Shown in pieces: positions 8,329 through 17,036 of a DNA stretch of 64,000 bases. Positions within the stretch are counted from its first letter, which is position 1. The number at the start of each line of letters is the position of its first letter. Below the pieces are notes generated by a model that did not search any database, had not been told where the DNA came from, and saw only the letters and a program-made list of their open reading frames with translations. The position numbers were made by a program, and so were the translations under genes. The DNA is from Methylotenera_A sp046594915. Its GTDB lineage: Bacteria > Pseudomonadota > Gammaproteobacteria > Burkholderiales > Methylophilaceae. The stretch spans positions 82,006-146,005 of the forward strand of contig JBKJRC010000009.1 of assembly GCA_046594915.1 (NCBI GenBank). The letters are read 5' to 3'.

Positions 8329-8850
8329 ATGAAACGTCGGCATCCATTTATACGATTTTTAAAACACGTAGTCAGTGCGGCTTTGCCCGCCAGCTGGCAA
8401 GTGCGCAAACATTTTTCAGTTGAGGCATTAAAGCGCATTGAGAAAGCGATTAGGATAAGCGAACAAACGCATACAGGCGAAATTCGTTTTGTAGTCGAAG
8501 CTGGTTTGCATCCAATGGAAATACTGTGCAAAAAAACGCCAAAAAAACGCGCGTTAGAATTGTTTGGTCGTTTTAATATTTGGGATACCGAGCAAAATAA
8601 TGGCATATTGATTTACTTATTGCTGGCCGACCGCGATGTGGAAATTGTAGCCGATCGCGGCATTCATCAACATATTGGTCATGATGGCTGGGAGCAGATT
8701 TGCCATGCCATGGAGCTGCAGTTCAGGCAGGGCGATTTTGAAGCAGGCGTTTTGCAGGGCTTGGCCGACATTAGCAATCTACTGCAAAAACATTATCCTG
8801 TCGGTGGCGAAAACAGCAATGAATTACCCAATGCGCCTATTATTCTGTAA
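8329..8850 (+). CDS. Second TPM-domain protein
   Basis: A 173-residue protein with a TPM domain (about residues 38-150) including TGEIRFVVEAGLHP and DREVEIVADRG-like strands (here RDVEIVADRGIHQHIG). It lacks a signal peptide and C-terminal membrane segments, unlike its upstream neighbour, so it is probably cytoplasmic or peripherally attached. It forms the third member of the lemA-TPM-TPM set and overlaps the start of the next gene. Confidence 0.85.
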   Translation: MKRRHPFIRFLKHVVSAALPASWQVRKHFSVEALKRIEKAIRISEQTHTGEIRFVVEAGLHPMEILCKKTPKKRALELFGRFNIWDTEQNNGILIYLLLADRDVEIVADRGIHQHIGHDGWEQICHAMELQFRQGDFEAGVLQGLADISNLLQKHYPVGGENSNELPNAPIIL

Positions 8851-9496
8851 ATTTTTAATCGGCTTTTTTGTGCTGTTTACAGCGTTAAGTGCGCAAGCTG
8901 ATTTGTCTGCTATGTCGCGTATTTTTCGCCAGACACCTAGCCTTAACAATTTTGAGGTGTGTTATGGCGGCGGCTGCGCAGAAGTGAAGCACGTGGCATT
9001 AAGCACTGAAGAATGGCAAAAAGTGACGGCTATTTTTAGTCATTTGGATAATACATCTGTTAACGCTGAACAAGAACGCACACAAATTGCCAATGGAATT
9101 GCCCTACTAGAAACCATTGTCGGCGCAAAAATCGGCACAGCAAACGATTTGGCAGGTACGTTTTTTGAAGGCCATTTGGCCGGCCAGCTAGATTGCAATG
9201 ATGAGGCCATTAATACCACCACTTATATGCGTTTAATGCAGCAAAATGGTTTGATTCAACGGCATGAAATTGAAGATACGCGCACGCGAAATTTCTTTTT
9301 TACCGGCTGGCCACATTCCACCGCGGTGATTCGCGATAGCAAAACCAGCGAACGTTTTGCGGTAGATAGCTGGTTTTATGATAATGGCGTGGCGCCAGTA
9401 ATTGTGTCGTTTAAGCTATGGAAAGCAGGCTTTCGGCCCGCAGATTCGCCAGTCGACAATCGCAAATCTGCCAAAGCAAAATCCTCTGTGGATTAA
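8819..9496 (+). CDS. Exported protein with a Cys-His-Asp transglutaminase-like pattern
   Basis: A 225-residue exported protein of unknown function. Its reading frame opens further upstream, but the signal peptide (MRLLFCKFLIGFFVLFTALSAQA) begins at the ATG at 8819 or 8831. After cleavage the protein shows C126 in LDCNDEA, H166 in WPHSTAV and D183 in FAVDSWF. The order and spacing of this triad suggest a transglutaminase/papain-like fold, but no family is recognised. The start overlaps the TPM gene by about 30 bp, so the two are probably co-transcribed. Confidence 0.7.
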   Translation: MNYPMRLLFCKFLIGFFVLFTALSAQADLSAMSRIFRQTPSLNNFEVCYGGGCAEVKHVALSTEEWQKVTAIFSHLDNTSVNAEQERTQIANGIALLETIVGAKIGTANDLAGTFFEGHLAGQLDCNDEAINTTTYMRLMQQNGLIQRHEIEDTRTRNFFFTGWPHSTAVIRDSKTSERFAVDSWFYDNGVAPVIVSFKLWKAGFRPADSPVDNRKSAKAKSSVD

Positions 9497-9576
9497 TCGC
9501 CTCAAATTAACGTCGTTGCTGACTTAATACGTTTTTACCGTTAAAATTCGGTTTCAATTTTATTCAGTTAAACACC

Positions 9577-11328
9577 ATGCGCGCATCCCAGTTTTTTTTC
9601 AATACTCAAAAAGAAGCGCCAGCCGATGCTGAGCTGATTTCACACAAACTAATGGTGCGCGCAGGCTTAATTAAAAAGCTGGGTAGCGGCTTGTATAGCT
9701 GGATGCCGCTGGGTTTACGGGTGTTACGCAAGGTGGAAAATATCGTGCGCGATGAGATGAACAAAGCGGGCGCACTAGAATTATTAATGCCTGCCGTGCA
9801 GCCAAAAGAGTTGTGGGATGAAACAGGCCGGTGGGCAGTGTTTGGTCCGCAGATGCTTAAAATCAAAGATAGGCATGAGCGCGATTTTTGTTTTGGTCCC
9901 ACCCACGAAGAAGTGATTACCGATATTGCGCGGCGCGAAATCAATAGTTACAAGCAATTGCCGCTTAATTTTTATCAGATTCAAACTAAATTTCGGGATG
10001 AAATTCGTCCACGTTTTGGCGTGATGCGCGCACGCGAATTTATGATGAAAGATGCGTATTCATTTCATGCCAACTTTGAATCGTTAAGCAAAACCTACGC
10101 AGAAATGCACCAAGCCTACAGTCAAATTTTTACGCGATTAGGCTTAAAGTTTCGCGCGGTGAAGGCCGATTCTGGGGCCATTGGCGGCGATGGTTCGCAA
10201 GAGTTTCATGTGCTGGCCGATAGCGGTGAAGATGCGCTGGCGTATTGCGAAAATTCGGACTACGCCGCCAATGTAGAGTTAGCGGAAGCCTTGCCAGAAA
10301 CCAATGTTAGGGCTGCTGCCAGCCAAGCATTAACAGAAGTAGAAACGCCAAAACAAACTACTTGTGAAGATGTGGCTAAATTATTGGGAATTTCAGTCAA
10401 AAATACGGTTAAGTCGATTGCTTTAATGGTGAAAACCGATGCAAAAAATGACACAGAAACAGAACAATTTTACCTGGCTTTATTGCGTGGTGACCATAGT
10501 TTGAATGAAGTAAAAACGGGTAAAGCATTAAGTAAATTAACAAAAAACGGTGAATTTAGATTCGCGACAGAAGAAGAAATTCGCGCCAATTTAAATTGCC
10601 CGCCGGGTTTTATTGGCCCTGTAAATCTGGCTAAAAATATCACGGTGATTGCCGATAAAACTGCCGCCAATATGCACGATTTTGTCTGTGGTGCCAACAA
10701 ACCAAAATACCATTTAAGTGGCGTCAATTTTGGTCGCGATTTGCCAGAGCCAGTTTTGATTGCGGATATTCGTAACGTAATAGAAGGCGACGCAAGCCCT
10801 GACGGCAAAGGCAATTTAAGCTTGTGCCGCGGTATTGAGGTCGGCCATATTTTTCAGTTGCGCACTAAGTACGCCCAAGCCATGAATGCAACGTATCTGG
10901 ATGAAAACGGTCAGTCTCAAGTGATGGAAATGGGTTGTTATGGCATTGGCGTTTCTCGCATTGTGGGTGCGGCGATTGAACAGGGCTATGACGAAAAAGG
11001 CATTATTTTCCCGTTAAGTATGGCGCCGTTTGCGCTGGTGATTTGCCCGATTGGTATGGATAAAAGTGAGTTGGTGAAAAATACCGCCAATCAAATTTAT
11101 GCAGATTGCCTAAAAGCTGGGATTGATGTGCTATTGGATGACCGCGGTGAGCGGCCAGGCGTGATGTTTGCAGAAAGTGACTTGATGGGTATTCCACACC
11201 GCATAGTGATTGGCGAGCGTGGCTTGGCGGAGGGAAAAGTGGAATATAAATCGCGTAGCCAGGCAGAAACACAAAATATTGCATTAGAAAATTTGATTAA
11301 ATATTTAAGTGGTTTATTGGATAACTAA
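9577..11328 (+). CDS. proS: Prolyl-tRNA synthetase
   Basis: A 583-residue class II aminoacyl-tRNA synthetase of the bacterial type that charges tRNA-Pro. Motif 2 region (FRDEIRPRFGVMRAREFMMKDAYSFH), the YbaK-like editing insertion (about residues 230-395), motif 3 (MGCYGIGVSRIVGAAIEQ) and a C-terminal anticodon-binding domain (LDDRGERPGVMFAESDLMGIPHRIVIG) are all present. The length is close to E. coli ProS (572). It starts at ATG 9577 and is followed 7 bp later by a lytic transglycosylase gene. Confidence 0.98.
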   Translation: MRASQFFFNTQKEAPADAELISHKLMVRAGLIKKLGSGLYSWMPLGLRVLRKVENIVRDEMNKAGALELLMPAVQPKELWDETGRWAVFGPQMLKIKDRHERDFCFGPTHEEVITDIARREINSYKQLPLNFYQIQTKFRDEIRPRFGVMRAREFMMKDAYSFHANFESLSKTYAEMHQAYSQIFTRLGLKFRAVKADSGAIGGDGSQEFHVLADSGEDALAYCENSDYAANVELAEALPETNVRAAASQALTEVETPKQTTCEDVAKLLGISVKNTVKSIALMVKTDAKNDTETEQFYLALLRGDHSLNEVKTGKALSKLTKNGEFRFATEEEIRANLNCPPGFIGPVNLAKNITVIADKTAANMHDFVCGANKPKYHLSGVNFGRDLPEPVLIADIRNVIEGDASPDGKGNLSLCRGIEVGHIFQLRTKYAQAMNATYLDENGQSQVMEMGCYGIGVSRIVGAAIEQGYDEKGIIFPLSMAPFALVICPIGMDKSELVKNTANQIYADCLKAGIDVLLDDRGERPGVMFAESDLMGIPHRIVIGERGLAEGKVEYKSRSQAETQNIALENLIKYLSGLLDN

Positions 11329-11334
11329 CTAAAT

Positions 11335-11961
11335 ATGCTGAAGAAACACGTTTTGTTTAATTGGCTAAGTATATGTTTAATATGCGCTTGTTTACTAAGT
11401 GTGGCGACAGTTAGTGTTGCTGGCAATCAGCGCGAAGAGCCGCTATCAAATAGTGTAAAAGCCTTAATGCAAAAATCGATTAGCGATTTAGGCTCGCCCA
11501 AACTAATATTTGCCAGCGAAGCAGAAGGGCAGGCTTGGTTGGCGGAAATGTCGAAACGCCTGCAAAAACGCATGCCCGATCAACAATATAGAGAAGATTT
11601 TTTAAGATCAGTACATTACGAGGCGACGCGCGCAGGGTTAGATCCTCAATTGGTTTTAGGCCTGATTCAAGTGGAAAGCGGATTTAAAAAATACGCTTTT
11701 TCTATCGTGGGTGCGCGTGGTTATATGCAGGTGATGCCGTTTTGGGTAAAAACCATTGGTAATCCTGAGCATAATTTGTTTCATCTACGACTTAATTTGC
11801 GTTACGGCTGTACTATTTTGCGCCATTATTTGGATATTGAGCGTGGCGATTTATACCGCGCGCTTGGTCGATATAATGGCAGCTTGGGTAAGCCGCAATA
11901 CCCGAATTTAGTGGTTGGTGCGTGGAAAAAGAACTGGCAATATCCCGCTTCTTCGTTATAA
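11335..11961 (+). CDS. Lytic transglycosylase (SLT family)
   Basis: A 208-residue exported peptidoglycan lyase. A signal peptide (to about residue 29) precedes a C-terminal SLT domain with catalytic Glu114 in LIQVESGF, the YMQVMPFW motif and the ALGRYNGSLGK segment. It cleaves the glycan backbone to anhydro-muropeptides in the periplasm. No lipobox is seen. It probably shares a transcript with proS, 7 bp upstream. Confidence 0.93.
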   Translation: MLKKHVLFNWLSICLICACLLSVATVSVAGNQREEPLSNSVKALMQKSISDLGSPKLIFASEAEGQAWLAEMSKRLQKRMPDQQYREDFLRSVHYEATRAGLDPQLVLGLIQVESGFKKYAFSIVGARGYMQVMPFWVKTIGNPEHNLFHLRLNLRYGCTILRHYLDIERGDLYRALGRYNGSLGKPQYPNLVVGAWKKNWQYPASSL

Positions 11962-12223
11962 AACAAAGCGCTAAATGTGCAATTGAATTGTGTATAAACC
12001 GCAATAAAAGTCACATAAAACTCTATTCAACTTTATTTTTTGCGCGCGGCAAGCTATAAAAAACTTGTCAACATGATAAAAATAAGTCTAGACTACGCTT
12101 AGTCCATTTGGCTAAGACGGTAAAGCAAGATGTTAATCGGGCTTAACCACTTAAAAAATTGGCTGTAATACTCACAAAACATCATTTTTATAAAGAGTTT
12201 TACCTTAACTTAGGGAGAAGAGT

Positions 12224-12727
12224 ATGTCGAAGTTAACAGCGTTGGCGTTAAGCATTGCAATTTTAGGTGGCGTTTGGGCTTTTTTAGCACTTAATCCGTT
12301 GGCAGGCATTACATTAGTATGGGTTGGTTTTATTGCGTGGGGTTGCTATTTTCATTCGGGTGCAGATTCTGCAGCATTGCAAAAAACCATTGCAGGGATG
12401 AGTTACGGCGCGGTAATCGCCGGAATCGCCTTGTACCTGGTTAGCTCTGGCATGCTGGGCGCTTTGGGTGTGTTGGCTGCGCCAGTAATTATTGCAGTGA
12501 CCGTGTTTTTCTTAGTGATTGTAGCTGGATGTAATCTGCTTTCTGTGGTGCCAGCCAACGTGTACGGCTACGCTGCAACAGCGGGTTTAGCATTAACAGC
12601 AAACACAGCGGGTAATGCAGTCATGATGAATTTAACTAATCCTGTATTACTGGTGATTATTTCTGTTGTATTGGGTGCTTTATTCGGCATGGCTTCTGGC
12701 AAATTAGCTGGCGCGATAAGTAAATAA
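12224..12727 (+). CDS. DUF1097 family inner-membrane protein
   Basis: A 167-residue, very hydrophobic protein with about five membrane segments and almost no soluble loops, matching the DUF1097 (YcdZ-like) family; WVGFIAWGCYFHSG near residues 33-46 is typical. Function unknown. It has a strong GGGAGAAG ribosome site 5 bp before the ATG. The 262-bp upstream gap holds no gene. A terminator follows at 12771. Family identification is from pattern memory. Confidence 0.75.
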   Translation: MSKLTALALSIAILGGVWAFLALNPLAGITLVWVGFIAWGCYFHSGADSAALQKTIAGMSYGAVIAGIALYLVSSGMLGALGVLAAPVIIAVTVFFLVIVAGCNLLSVVPANVYGYAATAGLALTANTAGNAVMMNLTNPVLLVIISVVLGALFGMASGKLAGAISK

Positions 12728-12770
12728 ATTAATCAATACAATTAAAACTTTTTAAATAATCGTTATTAAA

Positions 12771-12800
12771 AAACCGCATCTTAAGGTGCGGTTTTTCTTT
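12771..12800 (+). terminator. Terminator between convergent genes
   Basis: Stem AAACCGCATC / GGTGCGGTTT with a TTAA loop and T-rich tail (TTTTTCTTTTTT). It also has A-runs on the left side, so it can serve both the DUF1097 gene and the convergent gene ending at 12812. Confidence 0.85.
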
Positions 12801-12811
12801 TTTAAAGCGCT

Positions 12812-13693
12812 TTACTTAACCACTTTAAAACCGTAATAAGTGCCAAATTCACCTTCTGTTTCATGGTACACAAATAACATATCGTTTGCATAACCCAAGC
12901 CGTTAAAATGATTTTGCGAGCGCAACTTCATGTCTTTTGGCAGATCACTTTTTGCGATAAATTTACCTGTTAAGTCAAATACCAATGCAGCTTTGTGGTC
13001 TACATCTAGCAATACTAACTCTTCCCCTTTAACGCCAGTATAAGCCACATAATGATCGCTGATATCATCATGCAACACTGCTGCTTTGGTAAAATCTAGC
13101 GCAATTTCGCCTATTTTTTCGCGTTTTTTCGGGTCGACAATAAACACTTTGTTGCCGCGTTCTTGTTTAGCGAAATAGCGATTATTTTCCGCATCGTAGC
13201 TTGGTATGGTGGCGGAATCACCAAATGCTGGATTGAATTGTGCAATTTCGTCCGAAGTATCTTTTACTTCACCAGTTTCTGCTACATCAATAGCATAAAT
13301 GCCAGTGTTGGGTGAAAAGCCAACATCACTGGAAACATTATAAGTAACAGTTTCTAATTTGGCAGAGTTTGGATTGTAGTAAATGGAGCGATTATCGTAA
13401 CCAGGTTTGGCAGAATTCACGTATTTACCGGTGTCATCGTAAGCATGAATCTGCGATTTTGATACGGCTGCTTCATATTCGCTTGCCAAGGGTGCTAAAC
13501 CGCCATCGGCGATGTAATAGTGTTTTAAGCCGGGAATATAAGCCACGGTCATTGGGCGCGAGCTGGGTTTTTTAACTAAGGGGATTTTAATGCCAATGCT
13601 TGCGATTGGTAATACCTCGGCCATTAATATGCTAGAAGCGGTAAGCCCTGACAAAAACAGGCTACTCATAAATAAAGGTTTTATTAAATGCAT
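12812..13693 (-). CDS. Exported beta-propeller-like protein of unknown function
   Basis: A 293-residue protein with an N-terminal signal peptide (to about residue 25, LMA-EV). The mature part has repeated strand-rich stretches ending in hydrophobic-Asp/Gly turns (KHYYIADGGLAPLA, NKVFIVDPKKREKIGEI, ALVFDLTGKFIAKSDLP), suggesting a beta-propeller such as those of strictosidine-synthase-like or YncE-like proteins. No catalytic motif or named family is recognised. It is likely periplasmic and convergent with the DUF1097 gene. Confidence 0.65.
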   Translation of the reverse strand: MHLIKPLFMSSLFLSGLTASSILMAEVLPIASIGIKIPLVKKPSSRPMTVAYIPGLKHYYIADGGLAPLASEYEAAVSKSQIHAYDDTGKYVNSAKPGYDNRSIYYNPNSAKLETVTYNVSSDVGFSPNTGIYAIDVAETGEVKDTSDEIAQFNPAFGDSATIPSYDAENNRYFAKQERGNKVFIVDPKKREKIGEIALDFTKAAVLHDDISDHYVAYTGVKGEELVLLDVDHKAALVFDLTGKFIAKSDLPKDMKLRSQNHFNGLGYANDMLFVYHETEGEFGTYYGFKVVK

Positions 13694-13827
13694 ATTGAGA
13701 TAACTTTCTTGTTTAAAACGAACGAATCATGAGTAAGGGATGAACGGGTTTTGTGGGTAACGTTTGATTAGTGTATCTGTTGACGATTCTAGTTCAAACT
13801 GATGAATGTGGTCTGATAAATAGAGCA

Positions 13828-14952
13828 TTATGACATTTGCTTTTTAATTGGCGCGAATTCTTGAGTAAGGTTGGATTTTTCAAGAGGCTCTGTTTTTTCA
13901 ATTAACTCAGACTTTTCAAGTAGCATGGCATCGCCATAGCTAAAAAATCGGTAGTTTTTTTCTACGGCATGCGCATAAGCTTGTTTAATGGCATCAAAGC
14001 CTGCAAAAGCCGATACCAGCATCAGCAAAGTGCTTTTAGGTAAATGAAAGTTAGTCAGTAATTTATCTACAATTTTAAAATTAAAGCCTGGCGTGATAAA
14101 AATAGCTGTTTCTGCCGTGCCAGCTTGCAATAAAGCAGATTCATCAAGACTTAACGCTTTTTCTGCCGCACTTTCTAGCGCACGTAAGCTGGTTGTGCCA
14201 ACCGCAATTACTTTGCCGCCTGCTTGTTTAGTTGCCATAATTGCCGCCACAGTTTCGGCACAGATATGATAGATCTCACTGTGCATTTTGTGGTCTTTAA
14301 TATGGTTAACTCGCACCGGCTGAAAAGTGCCAGCGCCTACATGCAAGGTCACATAAGCCATTTTAACGCCTTTATTTTTTAGTTGGGATAGCATCGCCTC
14401 ATCAAAATGCAGGCCAGCGGTAGGCGCTGCCACAGCACCTGCATTTTTTGCATAAACGGTCTGGTAACGCTCATCATCATCCGCTTCGGCACTGTGGGTG
14501 ATATAAGGCGGTAGTGGCATTGCGCCGTAACGCTCTAATAAGTCGAGCGCGGGCATTTCATCTACAAATTGTAAGTGAAATAAATCATCCTTGCGGCCAA
14601 TGACTGTTGCCTCAATTGCATTCGCTAATTGCAAAAAACTGCCCACTTTAGGTGCGCGTGAGGCGCGTATATGCGCTAACACATTGTGATTGTCCATCAC
14701 TCTTTCGACTAAAACTTCTACCTGCCCGCCTGTGGCTTTCACCCCAAACAAACGTGCTTTAATGACACGTGTATCATTAAAAATCAGTAAATCGCCCGCC
14801 GATAAAAAACCGGGTAAATCGATAAATAAATGATCATTTAAAATTGTGGGTTGATTGCTCAGATGTAACAGCCTACTGCCATTTCGAGTACTTGTCGGGT
14901 GTTGTGCAATCAATGAATCAGGTAAATAAAAGTCAAAATCTTGGGTTCGCAT
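13828..14952 (-). CDS. queA: S-adenosylmethionine:tRNA ribosyltransferase-isomerase
   Basis: A 374-residue QueA, which transfers and isomerises the ribosyl moiety of SAM to 7-aminomethyl-7-deazaguanine at tRNA position 34, the step after Tgt in queuosine synthesis. Recognisable segments are DFDFYLPDSLIAQHP at the N-terminus, VAAPTAGLHFDEAML, VTLHVGAGTFQPVR and TNFHLPKSTLLMLVSAFAG. Fifteen residues of open frame precede MRTQDFDF; the start at 14952 is chosen by homology. An extra C-terminal charged tail of about 25 residues is seen. It is not linked to tgt (48.9 kb), unlike E. coli. Confidence 0.96.
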   Translation of the reverse strand: MRTQDFDFYLPDSLIAQHPTSTRNGSRLLHLSNQPTILNDHLFIDLPGFLSAGDLLIFNDTRVIKARLFGVKATGGQVEVLVERVMDNHNVLAHIRASRAPKVGSFLQLANAIEATVIGRKDDLFHLQFVDEMPALDLLERYGAMPLPPYITHSAEADDDERYQTVYAKNAGAVAAPTAGLHFDEAMLSQLKNKGVKMAYVTLHVGAGTFQPVRVNHIKDHKMHSEIYHICAETVAAIMATKQAGGKVIAVGTTSLRALESAAEKALSLDESALLQAGTAETAIFITPGFNFKIVDKLLTNFHLPKSTLLMLVSAFAGFDAIKQAYAHAVEKNYRFFSYGDAMLLEKSELIEKTEPLEKSNLTQEFAPIKKQMS

Positions 14953-14997
14953 TCCGAAAAAACTTGCTATAATAATGAAGTTGCAATTATACCTCAT

Positions 14998-15084
14998 GCC
15001 GGGATGGCGGAATTGGTAGACGCACGGGACTCAAAATCCCGCGTTGGTAACAACGTGGGGGTTCGATTCCCCCTCCCGGCACCA
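14998..15084 (+). tRNA. tRNA-Leu(CAA)
   Basis: An 87-nt class II tRNA with encoded CCA: acceptor GCCGGGA / TCCCGGC, D-arm GCGGAATTGGTAGACGC, anticodon loop CTCAAAA (anticodon CAA, reading UUG), a long variable arm (CGTTGGTAACAACG) and the T-arm GGGGGTTCGATTCCCCC. It is divergent from queA, 45 bp away. Confidence 0.98.
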
Positions 15085-15310
15085 AATCGAGTGAAGATTG
15101 TTTCTAAGTAATTGATAATAAAAGTAATTTTAGTAGATATTGCTAATATCTTCGCTTTAAAATTAGCTTGGTTATAAAACAAATCACTTGAGACACTTAA
15201 TTAGTTATACTGATTTTTTTTGAACTTGTAACAAGATGTAACAGTCATTATTTTTGATAAAATTCTTAAGGCTTGGATTGTTAATTTCCTCGGCGTTTAT
15301 GTTATCAGTG

Positions 15311-15775
15311 ATGGATTGTAAAATAATTGCAAGGCCGAATAACTCACTCTCACCAGAGAACGGTTTGAAGTTGATGGTGATATTGGCAATTATTGCTTTT
15401 GTAATAGCACTTGGTTTTACGCATATCGGCGCCTGGCTGGTGTTGCCGTTTGCAGGATTGGAGCTGGCGGCATTTGGATATGCTTTTTATTATATATATT
15501 TGCATTCAAGCGATTTTGAAAGTATCGCAATAGAAGATGACAAAATAATTATAGAAAAAAGAAATTTTAAAGAAACCAGCGTAACTGAGTTTCAGCGCTA
15601 TTGGACAAAAGTGCATGTGCGCGATGTGACAAATAATAAAGGGTTTGTTGGTAAAAGTGGGTTATTTATTAGCTCGCATGGCAAAGAAGTGGAATTTGGT
15701 AAGTATTTTATAGACGATGAGCAGCGGCTGACTTTGGCGCGTGAGCTCAAACAAAAATTAAAAAACATTAATTAG
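15311..15775 (+). CDS. DUF2244 membrane protein upstream of the cox cluster
   Basis: A DUF2244 protein of about 154 residues. Its N-terminal IIARPNNSLSPENGLKLM motif is typical, followed by two membrane segments (about residues 22-65) and a soluble C-terminal domain. Its place directly before coxB is common in betaproteobacteria and alphaproteobacteria and suggests a link to respiratory complex assembly, though none is proven. The start is ambiguous: TTG 15254, ATG 15299 and ATG 15311 are in frame without clear ribosome sites. 15311 is chosen because the conserved domain begins there. Confidence 0.75.
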   Translation: MDCKIIARPNNSLSPENGLKLMVILAIIAFVIALGFTHIGAWLVLPFAGLELAAFGYAFYYIYLHSSDFESIAIEDDKIIIEKRNFKETSVTEFQRYWTKVHVRDVTNNKGFVGKSGLFISSHGKEVEFGKYFIDDEQRLTLARELKQKLKNIN

Positions 15776-15805
15776 TTTATTTATTAATAAGTCTTGGAGC
15801 GGTTT

Positions 15806-16972
15806 ATGCAAGTTTTTAAAAAAATTGGGTTAGGTTTGGCAGCCATGCTAGCGTCGCTCAATGCTTTTGCTGATTACAGTTGGAATTTTCCTGAGCCGGT
15901 TACACCGATGGCATTGGACACATTGCATGTGCATAATAAGTTCATGTTGATTTCGATGTTGATTTTCGCGGTTGTTTTAGCGATCATGATTTATTCAATT
16001 TTTGCACATCGTAAAAATAAAGGTTACAAAGCTGTTGAAGATAAAGCGCCTTCGACTGCGGTTGAAATTTTTTGGGTATTAGTGCCATTCGTTATTTTGT
16101 TGCTAATCGACTTTGTGATTATGGGTATTCCTGCTTATCATAGTGTTGTGATGATGGAAGATACGCGCGATAAAGCCGACATGGTCATTAAAATCACCGG
16201 TTCGCAATGGCGCTGGCAGTACGAGTATTTAGATGGTGACGCGCAAGGCATTAAGTTTGTCAGCAACTTAACCACAACTGCTGATCAGCAACATAACGCT
16301 GCTGAAAAAGATGAAAATTATCTTCTGGAAGTAGACAATCATCTAGTGTTGCCAGTGGGCGAAAAAGTACGTATCTTGATGACGGCTTCTGATGTATTGC
16401 ACAACTGGTGGGTCCCACAATTTGGCTCATCTCGCGTCGCGGTGCCTGGTTTTATTCGCGAAACATGGGTGCAAGTGGATAAGGCGGGCACTTATCGTGG
16501 TCAATGTAAAGAGTTGTGCGGCAAAGGCCATGGCTATATGCCAGTGGTTGTAGACGCAGTGCCAATGGAAGACTATAAAGTGTGGGCCGCGGCTAAAAAA
16601 GTGGAACTGGCAAAAGCAGGAGAAATCAAAGAAATGACCAAAGATGATTTGGTTGCACAAGGTAAAGGCGTTTATGAGAAGAATTGCGCTGTATGTCATC
16701 AAGTAAACGGTGCGGGTTTGCCGCCAGCGTTTCCAGCAATGACGGGCAGTAAAATTGCACTTGGCCCTATATTTGGTGCGGATGGCAAGTACTTAAAAGA
16801 TAGTCATTTGGATCGCTTGCTAAACGGTAAAGGCGTGATGCCAGCTTGGAAGGCAACATTGAACGACACAGAAATTGCAGCTGTCATAAGTTATGAGCGT
16901 CAAGCGCTTGGTAACGCGGCAACGGTTGATGCAATTGTGCAGCCAGCGCAAGTTAAAGCAGCGCGACAATAA
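15806..16972 (+). CDS. coxB: Cytochrome c oxidase subunit II with C-terminal cytochrome c domain
   Basis: A 388-residue subunit II of aa3-type oxidase. It has a signal peptide (LNAFA-DY), two membrane segments, and the periplasmic CuA domain whose ligands appear in QCKELCGKGHGYMPV. A fused cytochrome c domain carries the haem motif CAVCH, with a Met ligand probably in KGVMPAW. It accepts electrons from cytochrome c and passes them to subunit I. Translation starts at ATG 15806 with TTGGAGCGG upstream, not the in-frame TTG at 15794. It leads the oxidase cluster. Confidence 0.97.
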   Translation: MQVFKKIGLGLAAMLASLNAFADYSWNFPEPVTPMALDTLHVHNKFMLISMLIFAVVLAIMIYSIFAHRKNKGYKAVEDKAPSTAVEIFWVLVPFVILLLIDFVIMGIPAYHSVVMMEDTRDKADMVIKITGSQWRWQYEYLDGDAQGIKFVSNLTTTADQQHNAAEKDENYLLEVDNHLVLPVGEKVRILMTASDVLHNWWVPQFGSSRVAVPGFIRETWVQVDKAGTYRGQCKELCGKGHGYMPVVVDAVPMEDYKVWAAAKKVELAKAGEIKEMTKDDLVAQGKGVYEKNCAVCHQVNGAGLPPAFPAMTGSKIALGPIFGADGKYLKDSHLDRLLNGKGVMPAWKATLNDTEIAAVISYERQALGNAATVDAIVQPAQVKAARQ

Positions 16973-17036
16973 TTTAATTTGTAGTTTATTTGTGGTTTAT
17001 TTTGTTTAAAATAAAAAAGGTAATTAGGAGAGCGCT

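Noticed and set aside
7887..8343. Minus-strand Pro- and Ala-rich ORFs opposite the TPM gene
   Set aside because: They are shadows of the Gly-rich C-terminus of the TPM protein.
8675..8818. Upstream extension of the Cys-His-Asp protein
   Set aside because: The extra 48 residues are out-of-frame translation of the TPM gene and would bury the signal peptide.
14994..15182. 62-aa ORF on the minus strand over tRNA-Leu
   Set aside because: It is the antisense reading of a tRNA, a common spurious ORF (the GRGNRTPTLL pattern).
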